Shown here piece by piece: positions 9,973 through 20,700 of a DNA stretch of 64,000 nucleotides. The notes beneath the pieces were generated by a model, which saw nothing but the letters and a program-made list of their open reading frames with translations, was not told where the DNA came from and ran no database searches. Origin of the DNA: an uncultured Aquimarina sp. (GTDB lineage: Bacteria > Bacteroidota > Bacteroidia > Flavobacteriales > Flavobacteriaceae); assembly GCF_947492965.1 (NCBI RefSeq), contig NZ_CANLOZ010000004.1:434001-498000 (forward strand), given 5' to 3'. The translations under genes were made by a program, and so were the position numbers. Position 1 is the stretch's first letter. Every line of letters begins with the position of its first letter.

Positions 9973-11727
9973 CTAATTAAATCGTTTCCTATAAATGGGT
10001 ATTATGGAGATTAGCAATGCTATTGGGATGATAATATATATCCAATAAGGAATAGGGAATGGATCTCCTTTGGCGTAGGAATGAAGACCTGATAAATAAT
10101 AATTTACCCCAAAGAATGTCATAATTAAGCTACTAAGTGCAAATAGGTTACAAACATTAAAAATGTAGATGTAATTTTTTTGGAAAATAATTCTAAGATG
10201 TAAGACGAAGGAGTAGATAATAATACTAATCAAAGCCCAAGTTTCTTTAGGGTCCCATCCCCAGTATCTTCCCCAGGATTCATTTGCCCAGATACCTCCT
10301 AAAAAAGTGCCTATAGTTAACATGTATAGACCAATTGTGCTAGTAAGTTGATTTGTGTTGGTGAGTCTGTGGATGGTTTTTTCTGCATTAGTGGTATTCC
10401 AAAAAACTTGAAAGCACATGATCAAAAGGGTGATTAATGAAAGTAATGATCCTAGTGCCAGAAAACCATAACTGGCGGTTATTACCGCAACGTGTATGAG
10501 TAGCCAATAAGATTTAAGTACAGGAACTAAGTTGGTGATTTCCGGGTTCATCAAGCTTCCGTGGGCTATTCCTATCAAACAAATCGCAAGGATAGAAGAT
10601 GCTGCAGGTGCAAAAGAACTGTTTTTTTGAAAAATAAATCCAGCTAACATTCCAATCCATGCTATAAAAATAGTAGCTTCATAACCATTGCTCCAAGGAG
10701 CATGATTTGAGATGTACCATCTAATTATGATTCCCGAACCGTGTGTTATAAAAATTAAAAATATGGCAATCAATATAATTTTGATAAGTTTTTTAAGGAA
10801 TTTGTTTTGATCTTTGAATATTTGCCAGAAACTTAAAATTATTAGTAGAGTCCCTAGTAAGGAATATCCTATAAGGCACCATAAAAATATTGGGTTGTTG
10901 TTAAACCAAATTTCAGTATTTATCTTGTTTTCTGACAGGATGATTGAATCTCCATTCTCTTTCTGAAATTTATTTATAAGTTCAATCGTTTCATCAGGTT
11001 TTGTCCAATCATTAGTTTTAATAGCATTAGAAAGATTTTCAAAGTAAGTAGGTATGATTTTATCAAAGAAAAGTTGATCTTCTTTTTGAAAGTTGCTATC
11101 TGTATCTATTGGGCAGAGCCATTTCTGATTTGAATCGTTTTTGTCTGGAAAAATTTTTAAGAATTGACCATTAAAAATTCCCCAGATGATGTTTACACGT
11201 TCGTCAATTTTGATAATGTCTTTATCAAAAGCAGAACGTTTTCCGGGTGCTTTGGAGTAAGCTTTGTTAACTAAATGTTTTAGTTTGTAGTTTCCTTGAA
11301 AATCAAAGAACTGAGAAACACTGCTGTGTCCCGAATTGTTGATTTCAATCAAATGGTTTAATTCATGTATCGCTTTTTTTTCAATTTTTATGAGTTCTAA
11401 TAATTGCCATGAATCTGGTTTATATTGCATACCAATAAATACCTGAGTAGGGGAGAGCTTTTTTTTATTATGTTCCTTATCTAGATATGTAAACCTACTT
11501 TTGCCATAGATTTTTCTTAATAATTCTAGGGATAATGTGCTGATTGGCTTTATTCTGCCTTGGAAATCTTGGATTTGGATTTTGGCAATTTTTTCAGCGT
11601 GAATTTCATTGATAAGTTGTCTCTCAATCAGCTCGTATGTTGTTAGATTGTGCAGTTGCTGCCCAGATAGTGATGGTGTAGCGACAAATAAAAAAAGTAT
11701 AATGCTATAGATAAACTTATTTTTCAC
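9973..11727 (-). CDS. ccsA: Cytochrome c biogenesis protein, CcsA/CcmF-like (WWD motif)
   Basis: Multi-TM, WGRYWGWDPKETWALISIIIY haem-handling WWD motif. Confidence 0.9.
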   Translation of the reverse strand: MKNKFIYSIILFLFVATPSLSGQQLHNLTTYELIERQLINEIHAEKIAKIQIQDFQGRIKPISTLSLELLRKIYGKSRFTYLDKEHNKKKLSPTQVFIGMQYKPDSWQLLELIKIEKKAIHELNHLIEINNSGHSSVSQFFDFQGNYKLKHLVNKAYSKAPGKRSAFDKDIIKIDERVNIIWGIFNGQFLKIFPDKNDSNQKWLCPIDTDSNFQKEDQLFFDKIIPTYFENLSNAIKTNDWTKPDETIELINKFQKENGDSIILSENKINTEIWFNNNPIFLWCLIGYSLLGTLLIILSFWQIFKDQNKFLKKLIKIILIAIFLIFITHGSGIIIRWYISNHAPWSNGYEATIFIAWIGMLAGFIFQKNSSFAPAASSILAICLIGIAHGSLMNPEITNLVPVLKSYWLLIHVAVITASYGFLALGSLLSLITLLIMCFQVFWNTTNAEKTIHRLTNTNQLTSTIGLYMLTIGTFLGGIWANESWGRYWGWDPKETWALISIIIYSFVLHLRIIFQKNYIYIFNVCNLFALSSLIMTFFGVNYYLSGLHSYAKGDPFPIPYWIYIIIPIALLISIIPIYRKRFN

Positions 11728-13108
11728 GTAGTAGTTTTAATATAAATCCAAAGTATGATGTTCTCCAACATAAACTAAGTAGCATTCCTAATCCTAGTAG
11801 GCTATATCCGATATAGGTTATTAGTGTTCCCCAGTAGTCATGATTAACAGACAAAATGGTTCCGCTTTCATCAGGTAAGTAAGCAGATTGAAAAAATCTA
11901 AAACCTTTATGATTTAGAACATTATTCATGAAAATGGTATAGTCAAACATGTTATTTTTTTCTTGAATCTGTAGGTTGCTATAAAAGGCCGACGGGCTGT
12001 CTGATCCAGGATAGCGTTCCAAAATAAAATCTTTGAGGTATATAGAAAATGGAAGTTGTATGGGTTTGGATCCGTATCTAATATTTAGATGAATACCATT
12101 TATGAAAACAGTCTGGTGTGGATTCATATAGCCTGGACCGCCAAATATTGTAGTTTCTAGTTGTTTTTCATCTGATGTGATTAATAATTTAATAGCAGCT
12201 TCAGGATTTTTCTTGTCAGCAGTTCTTTCCTTGGACTCAACTGTTAGATATTTGTTTTCTATTACTTCGTTAAAGACTAAAGGAATTTTATTGATTTCGC
12301 TAAGTGCTTTAAATTGTAACGGGACTAAACTGTCTTTTGGATACGAACTTGCTTTGTTAAGTGTCATGGAGAAATAGTCAGTTTCTTTTGGGAAAGAAGC
12401 TTTCCAAATATCATTTTTCTTAGTAATAAAAATATCTTCAGGTTGTTTGTTCTCGTTTTCGAAAGAGATAGGGATCCCATAAATACTAGTACGATCACCT
12501 TTTTTTACATAAAAATCTTTCCGCTCTTCTTTGTCCGCAATTACGATATGCAAGTATGTTGCTCCTGAAGTACTGTCTTTAACTACATAATGCGCTCTGG
12601 GAATATATTCTTGAAGTTTTATATTCACTTTTTTATTATCAAAAACGTAATCATTATTAATGTTGTTGAAGCCAATTTCACTCATGTGTATTGGTTTGCT
12701 AATGTAGCTTTGATCAAAGGTATCGTTACTTGCTTTAATTTGTAAATGGCTATCAATCGAAATCATACGGTCGCTAGCGGTTTCTTCTTTAATTGTTATT
12801 AGAGCTTCGTAACCTCTATATCGAGTGACTCCTGCTCCTAAAATGATGATGATAAAAGCAATATGAAATATGAAAATTGGAGCTTTTTCTAGGCTAAAAA
12901 GATTGTATTTTGAAATATTTCCAATAAAGTTAATAGCAAGTAGTAAAACAAGAATTTCAAACCATTTTGCATTGTATACTAAGGCTTTAGCTGTTTCTGT
13001 ACTGTAGTCATTTTCTATGAAGGTAGCTGTTGCCATCGAAATAGCAAATACAAGAAGTAGTAGCGCACTTGTGCGGTTCGAGAAAAGTATCTTTAAAAGA
13101 TGGTTCAA
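11717..13108 (-). CDS. ResB/Ccs1-like cytochrome c biogenesis protein
   Basis: MNHLLKILFSNRTSALLLLVFAISMATATFIENDY, terminal TMs flanking a large periplasmic domain; overlaps ccsA. Confidence 0.85.
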   Translation of the reverse strand: MNHLLKILFSNRTSALLLLVFAISMATATFIENDYSTETAKALVYNAKWFEILVLLLAINFIGNISKYNLFSLEKAPIFIFHIAFIIIILGAGVTRYRGYEALITIKEETASDRMISIDSHLQIKASNDTFDQSYISKPIHMSEIGFNNINNDYVFDNKKVNIKLQEYIPRAHYVVKDSTSGATYLHIVIADKEERKDFYVKKGDRTSIYGIPISFENENKQPEDIFITKKNDIWKASFPKETDYFSMTLNKASSYPKDSLVPLQFKALSEINKIPLVFNEVIENKYLTVESKERTADKKNPEAAIKLLITSDEKQLETTIFGGPGYMNPHQTVFINGIHLNIRYGSKPIQLPFSIYLKDFILERYPGSDSPSAFYSNLQIQEKNNMFDYTIFMNNVLNHKGFRFFQSAYLPDESGTILSVNHDYWGTLITYIGYSLLGLGMLLSLCWRTSYFGFILKLLREK

Positions 13109-13173
13109 TATTTATTTTTCTTTAGATGTTTTTTAAGTGCTATTATTTGTTGGTAATAAAGGATAGTACTTTG

Positions 13174-13542
13174 TTATTCCTGCATTCCTAGGTTAACCCA
13201 AGCTTTGATAGTTTCTATAGTACAACTGTCGATTTTTGTTTCTTTTCTGTAGGGCATAGCGATATAACCTTGAGCATGAGTAATCGAACCAACAAGTTGT
13301 CCACTTTCTCCCATCTTTTTTAAACTTGGGTAATCAAAAATCTTCACTCTAGATGCTTTTTCTTTGTACACATCAGAGGCATGGCATTTAAAACATTGAA
13401 TTTCGATTATGGAAGCGATATGTTCGTTATAGGTTAAATTTTCTGGAATATCGCATTCCTCTTTAGGTTCGCCTTTGCAAGAAATTAATGAAATTAATAA
13501 TACTAAAATTGATACCTGTTTAATAAGATTGGAGAAGTTCAT
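13174..13542 (-). CDS. Mono-haem c-type cytochrome-like lipoprotein
   Basis: Lipoprotein signal LISC; one CxxCH (CFKCH). Confidence 0.8.
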   Translation of the reverse strand: MNFSNLIKQVSILVLLISLISCKGEPKEECDIPENLTYNEHIASIIEIQCFKCHASDVYKEKASRVKIFDYPSLKKMGESGQLVGSITHAQGYIAMPYRKETKIDSCTIETIKAWVNLGMQE

Positions 13543-13578
13543 CTTCTGTGTTTTTATGGTTACTAGTACAATGTCAAT

Positions 13579-14298
13579 TTATTTCGTTGTGTATTTCTTT
13601 TTCATTTTCAGCCATTCTTCTTCACTTAAAGGAAGATGTTTTTTCTTGTTAGAAAATGGATCTATTCCTCCTTTTAGGTAGGCTTGAATCTGATTTAGAG
13701 GTATGGTGTCTTTGATTTTTTCGGCAACCTTATAAATGTGATTTCCATGAAAGTCGTGGCATTGAAGACAAGTGCTCCATTCCTTATTAGCTATTAATTT
13801 GTCATGTGGTACATCAATAGGGTCGTTTTTTACTTCTAGGTCATAATGACAGTTTACGCAAAACGTAGCATCTGCAAGAACAACTCTTGTTTCGTTATGT
13901 TCTCTATGGCAGGTTTCACATTCAGTAGCATTAATATTTGCAATAGCTTCTTTAAATCGAGGTTCTAGAAATCTATGAGTTGGATGGCGATCATTTGGTC
14001 GATCATGACACTCCATGCATTTTTTGTTGTCTACATTTTCGGTGCCGAAGTCTGCCATGGTTTTGCGCATTCCAAAAGTGTAGGAGATGTTGGATTGTAA
14101 CTGCTGTACTAGGTTTCCTTTTGCATCAGTATGACATGCATTACATGATAATCCTTCATGACCAGTATTCATAGGTCCTAAGCTCAGGTATTCTTCTGAT
14201 TGTTTTAAGGGAAGAATAATGTAAATTATAATTCCGATTGCGATTCCTATTAAAGAGCCAATTCGTTGTCTTTTTCTTAATGGATTTTTTTTGAACAT
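13579..14298 (-). CDS. Membrane-anchored pentahaem cytochrome (cytochrome c3-like family)
   Basis: N-terminal TM and five CxxCH motifs: CNACH, CMECH, CETCH, CVNCH, CLQCH. Confidence 0.9.
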   Translation of the reverse strand: MFKKNPLRKRQRIGSLIGIAIGIIIYIILPLKQSEEYLSLGPMNTGHEGLSCNACHTDAKGNLVQQLQSNISYTFGMRKTMADFGTENVDNKKCMECHDRPNDRHPTHRFLEPRFKEAIANINATECETCHREHNETRVVLADATFCVNCHYDLEVKNDPIDVPHDKLIANKEWSTCLQCHDFHGNHIYKVAEKIKDTIPLNQIQAYLKGGIDPFSNKKKHLPLSEEEWLKMKKKYTTK

Positions 14299-14305
14299 AA
14301 ATTAA

Positions 14306-15346
14306 TTAATCCTTTATGAAGCTGATGCTTACATTATTGCTTTTTGGAAAGCTTATGCAGGTTAGTATATCACCATTAGCGACTTCTTCATCTGATAACA
14401 AATGACCGTCGATCATCTTTACTTCTCCTTTGATACATTTTGCTTTACAGCTACTGCACATGCCTGATCTGCAGGAATAAGGGAGTAGTATGTTTTCTGA
14501 TAAGGCTGCTTGTAATATGGTTTTGTCTCCAGCAACACTTATTTCGTGTTTCTTTTTTTCGTCATATATAATTACGTTGCTAATAAGGTCTTTTGCGTTA
14601 CTCGATGTGATGAAATTGGCGTTAAAAGCTTCGAGTTTGATTTGATTTCTTTGGATTCCGTGTTGCGCTAATATTTCCTTGGCTTTATCCATAAAACCCT
14701 GAGGTCCACACATCATATATTTTCCTAAATTGTAAGTCAGGTCATGATTGTGAATAATTTCTGTAATTAGTTCTTCATTAAGAAGATCTTGATGGTAATT
14801 TGGTTGATCAGAAGTGCTTTTTTCTAGTATATGCTCAACCTTTAGACGTTTTGGATGATTCTCGCTAAGATCTTCTAATGCTTTTTTGAAAATGATAGAC
14901 TCTTCATTTTTATTAGCGTAAATTAATAAGATATTCGATAAAGGTTCTTTTTCTATTACTGTTTTGATAATAGAGAAAATTGGAGTGATACCACTTCCTC
15001 CTGCAAAAAACACATAATGATGTTTTGCATTTTTGTCTGGTTCTATAAAAAAACTCCCAGCTGGTTTTTCGATCTCTATTTTTTGTCCTGCGGACAATTG
15101 TTCGCATATATAATTAGATACTAAACCCTTTTGAACTTTCTTAACAGTAATTCTCAGGAACTTGTCTGTAAATGGACTGCTACTAAAGGAATAGGCTCTT
15201 TTTTCAATTTTATTTTTAATGGGGATTTTGACAGTGAGAAATTGACCAGCTTTATATTTTATTTTATTGAAGAAACCTCCTTTGTTAAGGATCACACTTA
15301 CTGCATCATCGGTTTCGTGAATTATTTCTTTTACGGTTAATTGCAT
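14306..15346 (-). CDS. FNR-type flavin reductase with C-terminal plant-type [2Fe-2S] ferredoxin domain
   Basis: RAYSFSSSP FAD motif, FFAGGSGITPIFSIIKT NAD(P) motif, LPYSCRSGMCSSCKAKCIKGEV ferredoxin. Confidence 0.92.
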   Translation of the reverse strand: MQLTVKEIIHETDDAVSVILNKGGFFNKIKYKAGQFLTVKIPIKNKIEKRAYSFSSSPFTDKFLRITVKKVQKGLVSNYICEQLSAGQKIEIEKPAGSFFIEPDKNAKHHYVFFAGGSGITPIFSIIKTVIEKEPLSNILLIYANKNEESIIFKKALEDLSENHPKRLKVEHILEKSTSDQPNYHQDLLNEELITEIIHNHDLTYNLGKYMMCGPQGFMDKAKEILAQHGIQRNQIKLEAFNANFITSSNAKDLISNVIIYDEKKKHEISVAGDKTILQAALSENILLPYSCRSGMCSSCKAKCIKGEVKMIDGHLLSDEEVANGDILTCISFPKSNNVSISFIKD

Positions 15347-15360
15347 AAGATCTTATTTTA

Positions 15361-15840
15361 TTATTCATAATAGAATACAACGCCCACATGAAAAACTACT
15401 AAAAACGTAATAACGACGGATAAGAGAACATGTGTAACCATCCAGGATTTGAAAATCCACTCTTTTTGGCTTTTTATAATATCAAGGTTAATAGTGCCTA
15501 GTATCATATTTATGAAAAAAATATAAGAAAGTAAGGCAAGATATCCATAGCCAAATTCTAACGCGTGTATATAAAAGAATATCGGAGATAATACACCAAT
15601 CCATTTATGTAATAAACTAAAACGGATGGAGTGTTTCATCAGTTTTTTTGATGTTCTGGTCAAGGTGAGTATCCATTGGAAAACTATAAAAGCTCCAACA
15701 AATACTCCGGACCAGCGTTTATATCGTTCATTTAGTTGAAGTTCATAAAGCCATTGCCACTTTATATCTAGCGCAAACTGAAGTATATAAAGAGCAAATA
15801 AAACAAACCCAATTAATACGAAGCTATATGATTTCTTCAC
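15361..15840 (-). CDS. Small multi-TM protein, possibly b-type haem membrane protein
   Basis: About 4 TM helices with conserved-looking TM histidines (RFSLLHKW, FYIHALEFG, VTHVLL, VVFHVGVV). Confidence 0.55.
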   Translation of the reverse strand: MKKSYSFVLIGFVLFALYILQFALDIKWQWLYELQLNERYKRWSGVFVGAFIVFQWILTLTRTSKKLMKHSIRFSLLHKWIGVLSPIFFYIHALEFGYGYLALLSYIFFINMILGTINLDIIKSQKEWIFKSWMVTHVLLSVVITFLVVFHVGVVFYYE

Positions 15841-15857
15841 TGTGTTTACGATATTTT

Positions 15858-16727
15858 TTAATTAGCAGCTAAACCTTTGGTTGTTTTATTTTTGTCTGTA
15901 TCGGCTAATAATAGTTTTTCAAGACTATGATAAGAAGCTAATTTTCTTACACTATCGATGAAAACTTCTGCTGTAGGAAGGTAAAAACCTTTAGAAGGCC
16001 ATTGGTTCCCAATTTGAGGTTTTGTGCTGTCAACTTTAAAGGCTGCTATTTCTTCTAAATATGCGTTATAAATCGCTTTTGTTCCATTTCTGTAAGCGTT
16101 AATAACTCCTATTGCTTCCTTGTAAGACAGAGAATCTGAAGGGTATTGCCAAGTCGTTGCTCCCATGACATCGCCTAATTTCCAATCCGTTTTTGTAGTA
16201 CTTTTATGATCGTTATGACAGTTTACGCATGGTGCTGCTACCGCAAGATCAGCAAACATAGAAGTGTAAAGTTTTTGATCTTCTTCGTAAAAATGTTGTG
16301 GTTTTTGATTTGCTTTAATTTTTTTGAAAAGTTCTGCTTGTTTTCCCTGAAACTTATTAGATGCGTTGATCGGAAAATCAGAGCCTAGATATAACCCTAG
16401 AGGAACATCACTTTTTCTGATGTCTGAAGAGATTCCTCGTAAGAATAATGCAGGAAGAGGTCCAGCTTCAACTTCATCGTCTTGCCAATCCTCGTCAAAT
16501 TTTAAACCTTGCTTTTTACCTGCACCTACAATTCCTTTAGTGTATAGTGTTCTGGTAATATCATTTTCTTCGGCAACCAGAGTAAGGATATCTGCGACTG
16601 CGAATACTTTATCTGAAGGTCCGTTTTCTGAAGAAGTCTCTTCAGGAACTCCACCGCATGATTGCGTTAAAAATATGATAGAGCTTATCATTGAGAAAAA
16701 GATTCCCTTTGTTTTTAGATGATTCAT
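15858..16727 (-). CDS. Tll0287/DUF3365-like periplasmic haem-binding lipoprotein
   Basis: Lipoprotein signal LTQSCGG; AAPCVNCHNDH haem-binding motif in DUF3365-like context. Confidence 0.8.
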   Translation of the reverse strand: MNHLKTKGIFFSMISSIIFLTQSCGGVPEETSSENGPSDKVFAVADILTLVAEENDITRTLYTKGIVGAGKKQGLKFDEDWQDDEVEAGPLPALFLRGISSDIRKSDVPLGLYLGSDFPINASNKFQGKQAELFKKIKANQKPQHFYEEDQKLYTSMFADLAVAAPCVNCHNDHKSTTKTDWKLGDVMGATTWQYPSDSLSYKEAIGVINAYRNGTKAIYNAYLEEIAAFKVDSTKPQIGNQWPSKGFYLPTAEVFIDSVRKLASYHSLEKLLLADTDKNKTTKGLAAN

Positions 16728-16765
16728 TGTGTTGTGTTTTAATGTTGGTAATTTCTATTGTAAGG

Positions 16766-17194
16766 CTACGCTACTTCTCCGTATGCTGCAGTTTTCATAA
16801 CTGATGCCATAACTCCATATGTTTCTGCCCAAGCTGCTTCTACTTCTGGAGTAAAGTCATCTCCAAGACCAACAGATAGTGTGCTAAGTAGTGCTGCTCC
16901 TACAGTATCGTAATGAGAAGATTCTACTTTGTAGTCTACGTGTCTTTTTCCTAAATCTTGTAAAATAGGTATAAGTCTGTCTAAATTAGTTAATCCTGCT
17001 ACAGCTGAAGATAGCATGGTCATGAGTTTGTTCCCTTGACCTTTCATCGCTTCTGTGTCATTCGCTGGGAATATCTTCTTTAGTTCAGGATCTAGTTCGA
17101 ACAATTTATTGTAAAAAATTTCTGCAGCTGTCTCTGCTATTGGAGCGACTTTACTAAACGAGGTTTGTACCAATTCAATTGTGCTTTTTTCCAT
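16766..17194 (-). CDS. Bacterial haemoglobin-like globin
   Basis: 142 aa, VQTSFSKVAPIAETAAEIFYNKLFELDPELKKIF...LGKRHVDYKVESSHYDTVGAALLSTL...AWAETYGVMASVM. Confidence 0.92.
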   Translation of the reverse strand: MEKSTIELVQTSFSKVAPIAETAAEIFYNKLFELDPELKKIFPANDTEAMKGQGNKLMTMLSSAVAGLTNLDRLIPILQDLGKRHVDYKVESSHYDTVGAALLSTLSVGLGDDFTPEVEAAWAETYGVMASVMKTAAYGEVA

Positions 17195-17229
17195 GATTAC
17201 ATTTTTTAAGTGAAATTTTAGACGATGTT

Positions 17230-17249
17230 ATTAAGTATTAATACTTAAT
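17230..17249. promoter_or_regulatory. Perfect 20-bp palindrome upstream of the globin-cytochrome operon
   Basis: ATTAAGTATTAATACTTAAT, 36-55 bp upstream of globin ATG; same 16-mer core as nrtA. Confidence 0.65.
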
Positions 17250-17428
17250 TATTTTTCAAATATATCTGAACTAAGGAATAAATGCAAATGAGTATAATTC
17301 AGTAAATTATATATTTAGGTATTTATTTTGTTTATAATTAGTTTAAAAGTAATTAATTATTAATATTTTAACTTATTTTATTAAGAATTATCTAATTTGT
17401 GTTTTGCAAAATGAGACTTGTATAAAAA

Positions 17429-17444
17429 TAAGTGTTAATACGTA
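17429..17444. promoter_or_regulatory. Degenerate copy of the island palindrome
   Basis: TAAGTGTTAATACGTA in the globin/nas divergent intergenic region. Confidence 0.45.
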
Positions 17445-17717
17445 TAAATCGTAGTTTTGTTATAATCGTAATATTCAGTGTTTTTTTTGTAAAATCGATA
17501 ATTTATGATTTTAGAAATACAATATTTTTTCTTAGGTGATTTTTGTTTTTTTATGCTTTAACAACCTTTAAATGTTATGAAAACAAAGTTTTGTGTTGAA
17601 AATTGCTGAATCAATGAACCACTTTTTTTTAAATATCATTTTTTATCAGTCATCTTTTATGGATTCCATAATTAACAAGTGTATTCTTATATATAGATGT
17701 CAATTCTGATTTCAATT

Positions 17718-17739
17718 TAAGTAATTATACTTAATTTTG
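17718..17739 (+). promoter_or_regulatory. Candidate nas promoter: TAAGTAATTATACTTA overlapping TAATTTTG -7 box
   Basis: Same arms and same 2-bp overlap with -7 box as at nrtA; 32-53 bp upstream of ATG 17771. Confidence 0.6.
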
Positions 17740-17770
17740 TGTTTCTATATAATTTTAACGAAAACTCTTT

Positions 17771-20700
17771 ATGGCTTTTAAATCGTATAAAACTACTTGT
17801 TCGTATTGTGGTGTTGGTTGTGGAATAATAGCAAAGAAAGATGCGAAGGGTGTAATTACTGTAGAAGGAGATCCGGATCATCCGGTAAATAGAGGTATGT
17901 TATGCTCTAAAGGGATGAACCTACATCATGTAGTTCAGGATAAAAGCGACAGAATCTTATATCCTCAGATGCGATGGAGTAAAGGGCATGAACTTCAGCG
18001 AGTATCTTGGGATAAAGCTTTAGACAGAGCAGTGGCGGTTTTTAATACCATTATAGATAAATACGGGCCCGATAGTGTAGGCTTTTACGTTTCTGGACAA
18101 TGTCTTACTGAAGAGTATTATTTGGTAAATAAACTGACCAAAGGGTTTATAGGAACCAATAATATTGATACGAATTCGAGGTTATGCATGAGCTCTGCAG
18201 TAGTTGGATATAAACAAGCACTTGGAGAAGATAGTGTACCTATTGCCTATGAAGATATAGAACTGGCAGATTGTTTTATGATAGCTGGAGCTAATCCCGC
18301 TTGGTGTCATCCAATTTTATTTAGAAGAATTGAAGCTCATAAAGAGAAGAATCCTAATACTAAAATTATAGTAGTAGATCCAAGAAAAACACAGTCTTGT
18401 GATATCGCTGATTTACACTTGCAAATTATCCCTGGTACCGATGTTGTCTTATATAATGCTATAGCTAAAAGATTAATCGATCGTAGAAAGATGGACAAAA
18501 GTTTTATAGCGAATCACACAGATAATTTTGATCAATTAAAAGAATCTTTGCAGTCAACTTCTTTAACGGAGGCTGCAAAAATATGCGGAGTAACGGTTGC
18601 CGATATTAAAAAAGCTGCTTCTTATATTAGTAATGCCAAGGGATTTATTACGCTATGGGCTATGGGATTAAATCAAAGCTCAATTGGTGTTAATAAGAAT
18701 AACGCATTATTAAATCTGTCATTACTTACGGGGCATATCGGCAAACCAGGATCAGGGCCATTTTCACTAACTGGTCAACCTAATGCAATGGGTGGTAGAG
18801 AAGTAGGAGGTATGGCTAATTTACTTGCAGCACATAAGGATTTAGCTAATCAAGAACATAGAACAGAAGTTGCTAATTTTTGGGGAGGAAAAGAAATTTC
18901 TGGAAAACCTGGATTAACAGCTACAGAAATGTTTGATGCTTTAGAAAGCGGCAAATTGAAAGCAGTATGGGTAATCTGTACAAACCCATTGGTAAGTCTT
19001 CCTAATGTGAACAAAGTAGAAAAAGCACTAAAAAATGCAAAATTCGTCGTAGTTCAAGATATATCATATCGCTCTGAAACCTTAGAATATGCTGATCTTA
19101 TTCTACCAGCAGCAGGTTGGGCAGAGAAAGAAGGTACCATGACTAATAGTGAACGTCGTATTACATATTTAAATAAAGTAGTAGATCCTCCTGGAGAAGC
19201 ATTGCCTGATGCCGAAATTCTTTGGAAGTTTGCTCAACGAATGGGATATAGAGGGTTTGATTATACTTCTGCAGAAGAAGTGTTTAAAGAACACTGTCAG
19301 TTGACTAAGGGTACTAATATTGATATTACTGGGTTGAGCTATGAAAGATTAAAAAATGAAGGTAGTTTTCAATGGCCAGTACCAGAAAGTAATCACTCGG
19401 GAACTGCACGCCTTTTTGAAAATAAAAAGTTTTATACCGATACAGGAAATGCAAAATTTGTTGTACCAAGATTTACAAAACCGACTTCAGAATTGTTAAC
19501 GGAAAGACATCCTTTAATATTAACAACAGGAAGAGTTCGTGATCAATGGCATACGAGGACTAAAACAGGAAAAGTAAATAGACTCTTAACGCATATTCCT
19601 CATCCTTTTTTAGAGATCAATCAGGTAGATGCTTTTCTTCGAAATATAAAGGATGGTGATATAGCAGTGGTTGAGAGCAAACGGGGTAAGGTTCAGGTAA
19701 AAGTAAAGGTAAGTGATACTATTGGAAAAGGAGTTGTATTTCTTCCTATGCATTGGGGGAAAGTATTAGGGAATGATTTTGGTAGAGCAAATAATTTGAC
19801 TACCAGTATTATAGATCCCATCTCAAAGGAGCCAGATTTTAAATTTTCCGCAGTACAGGTGTCTAAATTTGTAAAGGAAAAGCAGAAAATTTGCATTATC
19901 GGAGCTGGTACTGCAGCATATCGTTTTATTCAAACATATAGAGAGCATAATAAAGAAGACGATATCATAGTTTTTTCCAAGGAACCATATCCTTTCTATA
20001 ATCGTGTGTTACTTCCAGAATATGTAAGTGAAGAGTTGACATGGGAGCAATTACAAAAAATGAGAGAAGGGAGCATGGAATCTCTCAATGTAACCTTGTC
20101 TACAAGTAATCCAATTACCGAAATTAATAGAGAAGAGAAATACTTAATTGATAGTAAAGGTGATAAACACAATTATGATATCGTTTTGATGGCTACAGGA
20201 AGTAGAGCATTTGTACCTAAAGAAGTCCCAATTCACTTGCCGGGAAGGTTTACTATGAGGGATAGAGGAGATGCAGACAAATTAAAAAAATATCTAGATG
20301 ATAGTGGATTGCCAGAAAATGAGCAACACGTTACCATTGTAGGAGGAGGTTTATTAGGACTTGAATTAGCTGCAGCCCTAAGAAAAAAGGATGTCAAAAT
20401 TACAATTATACAGAGAGGTAGTAGATTAATGGAACGGCAGTTAGATATAATAGCCAGTCGTTTGCTAGCTGAAGATGTAAGAGAAAAAGGTATTCAAATT
20501 CATTTTGATAACGAAGTGGATACAGTCTTCAATCAGGATTCTGGAGCCTTATTGGTAAATCTGAAATCTGGTAAATCATTTAGTTGTAATGCAGTAGTAT
20601 ACTCTATAGGTACTATTCCGAATATAGATTTAGCCAAAGCTGTTGGAATAGATTGCAGACGCGGAATATTAGTAAATCAATATTTGCAATCAAATGATCC

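Noticed and set aside
17429-17459. 17429 palindrome as the main nas promoter
   Set aside because: A TAGTTTTG occurs at 17452-17459 but not with the 2-bp overlap seen elsewhere, and it is >300 bp from the nas ATG; the 17718 copy fits the pattern better.
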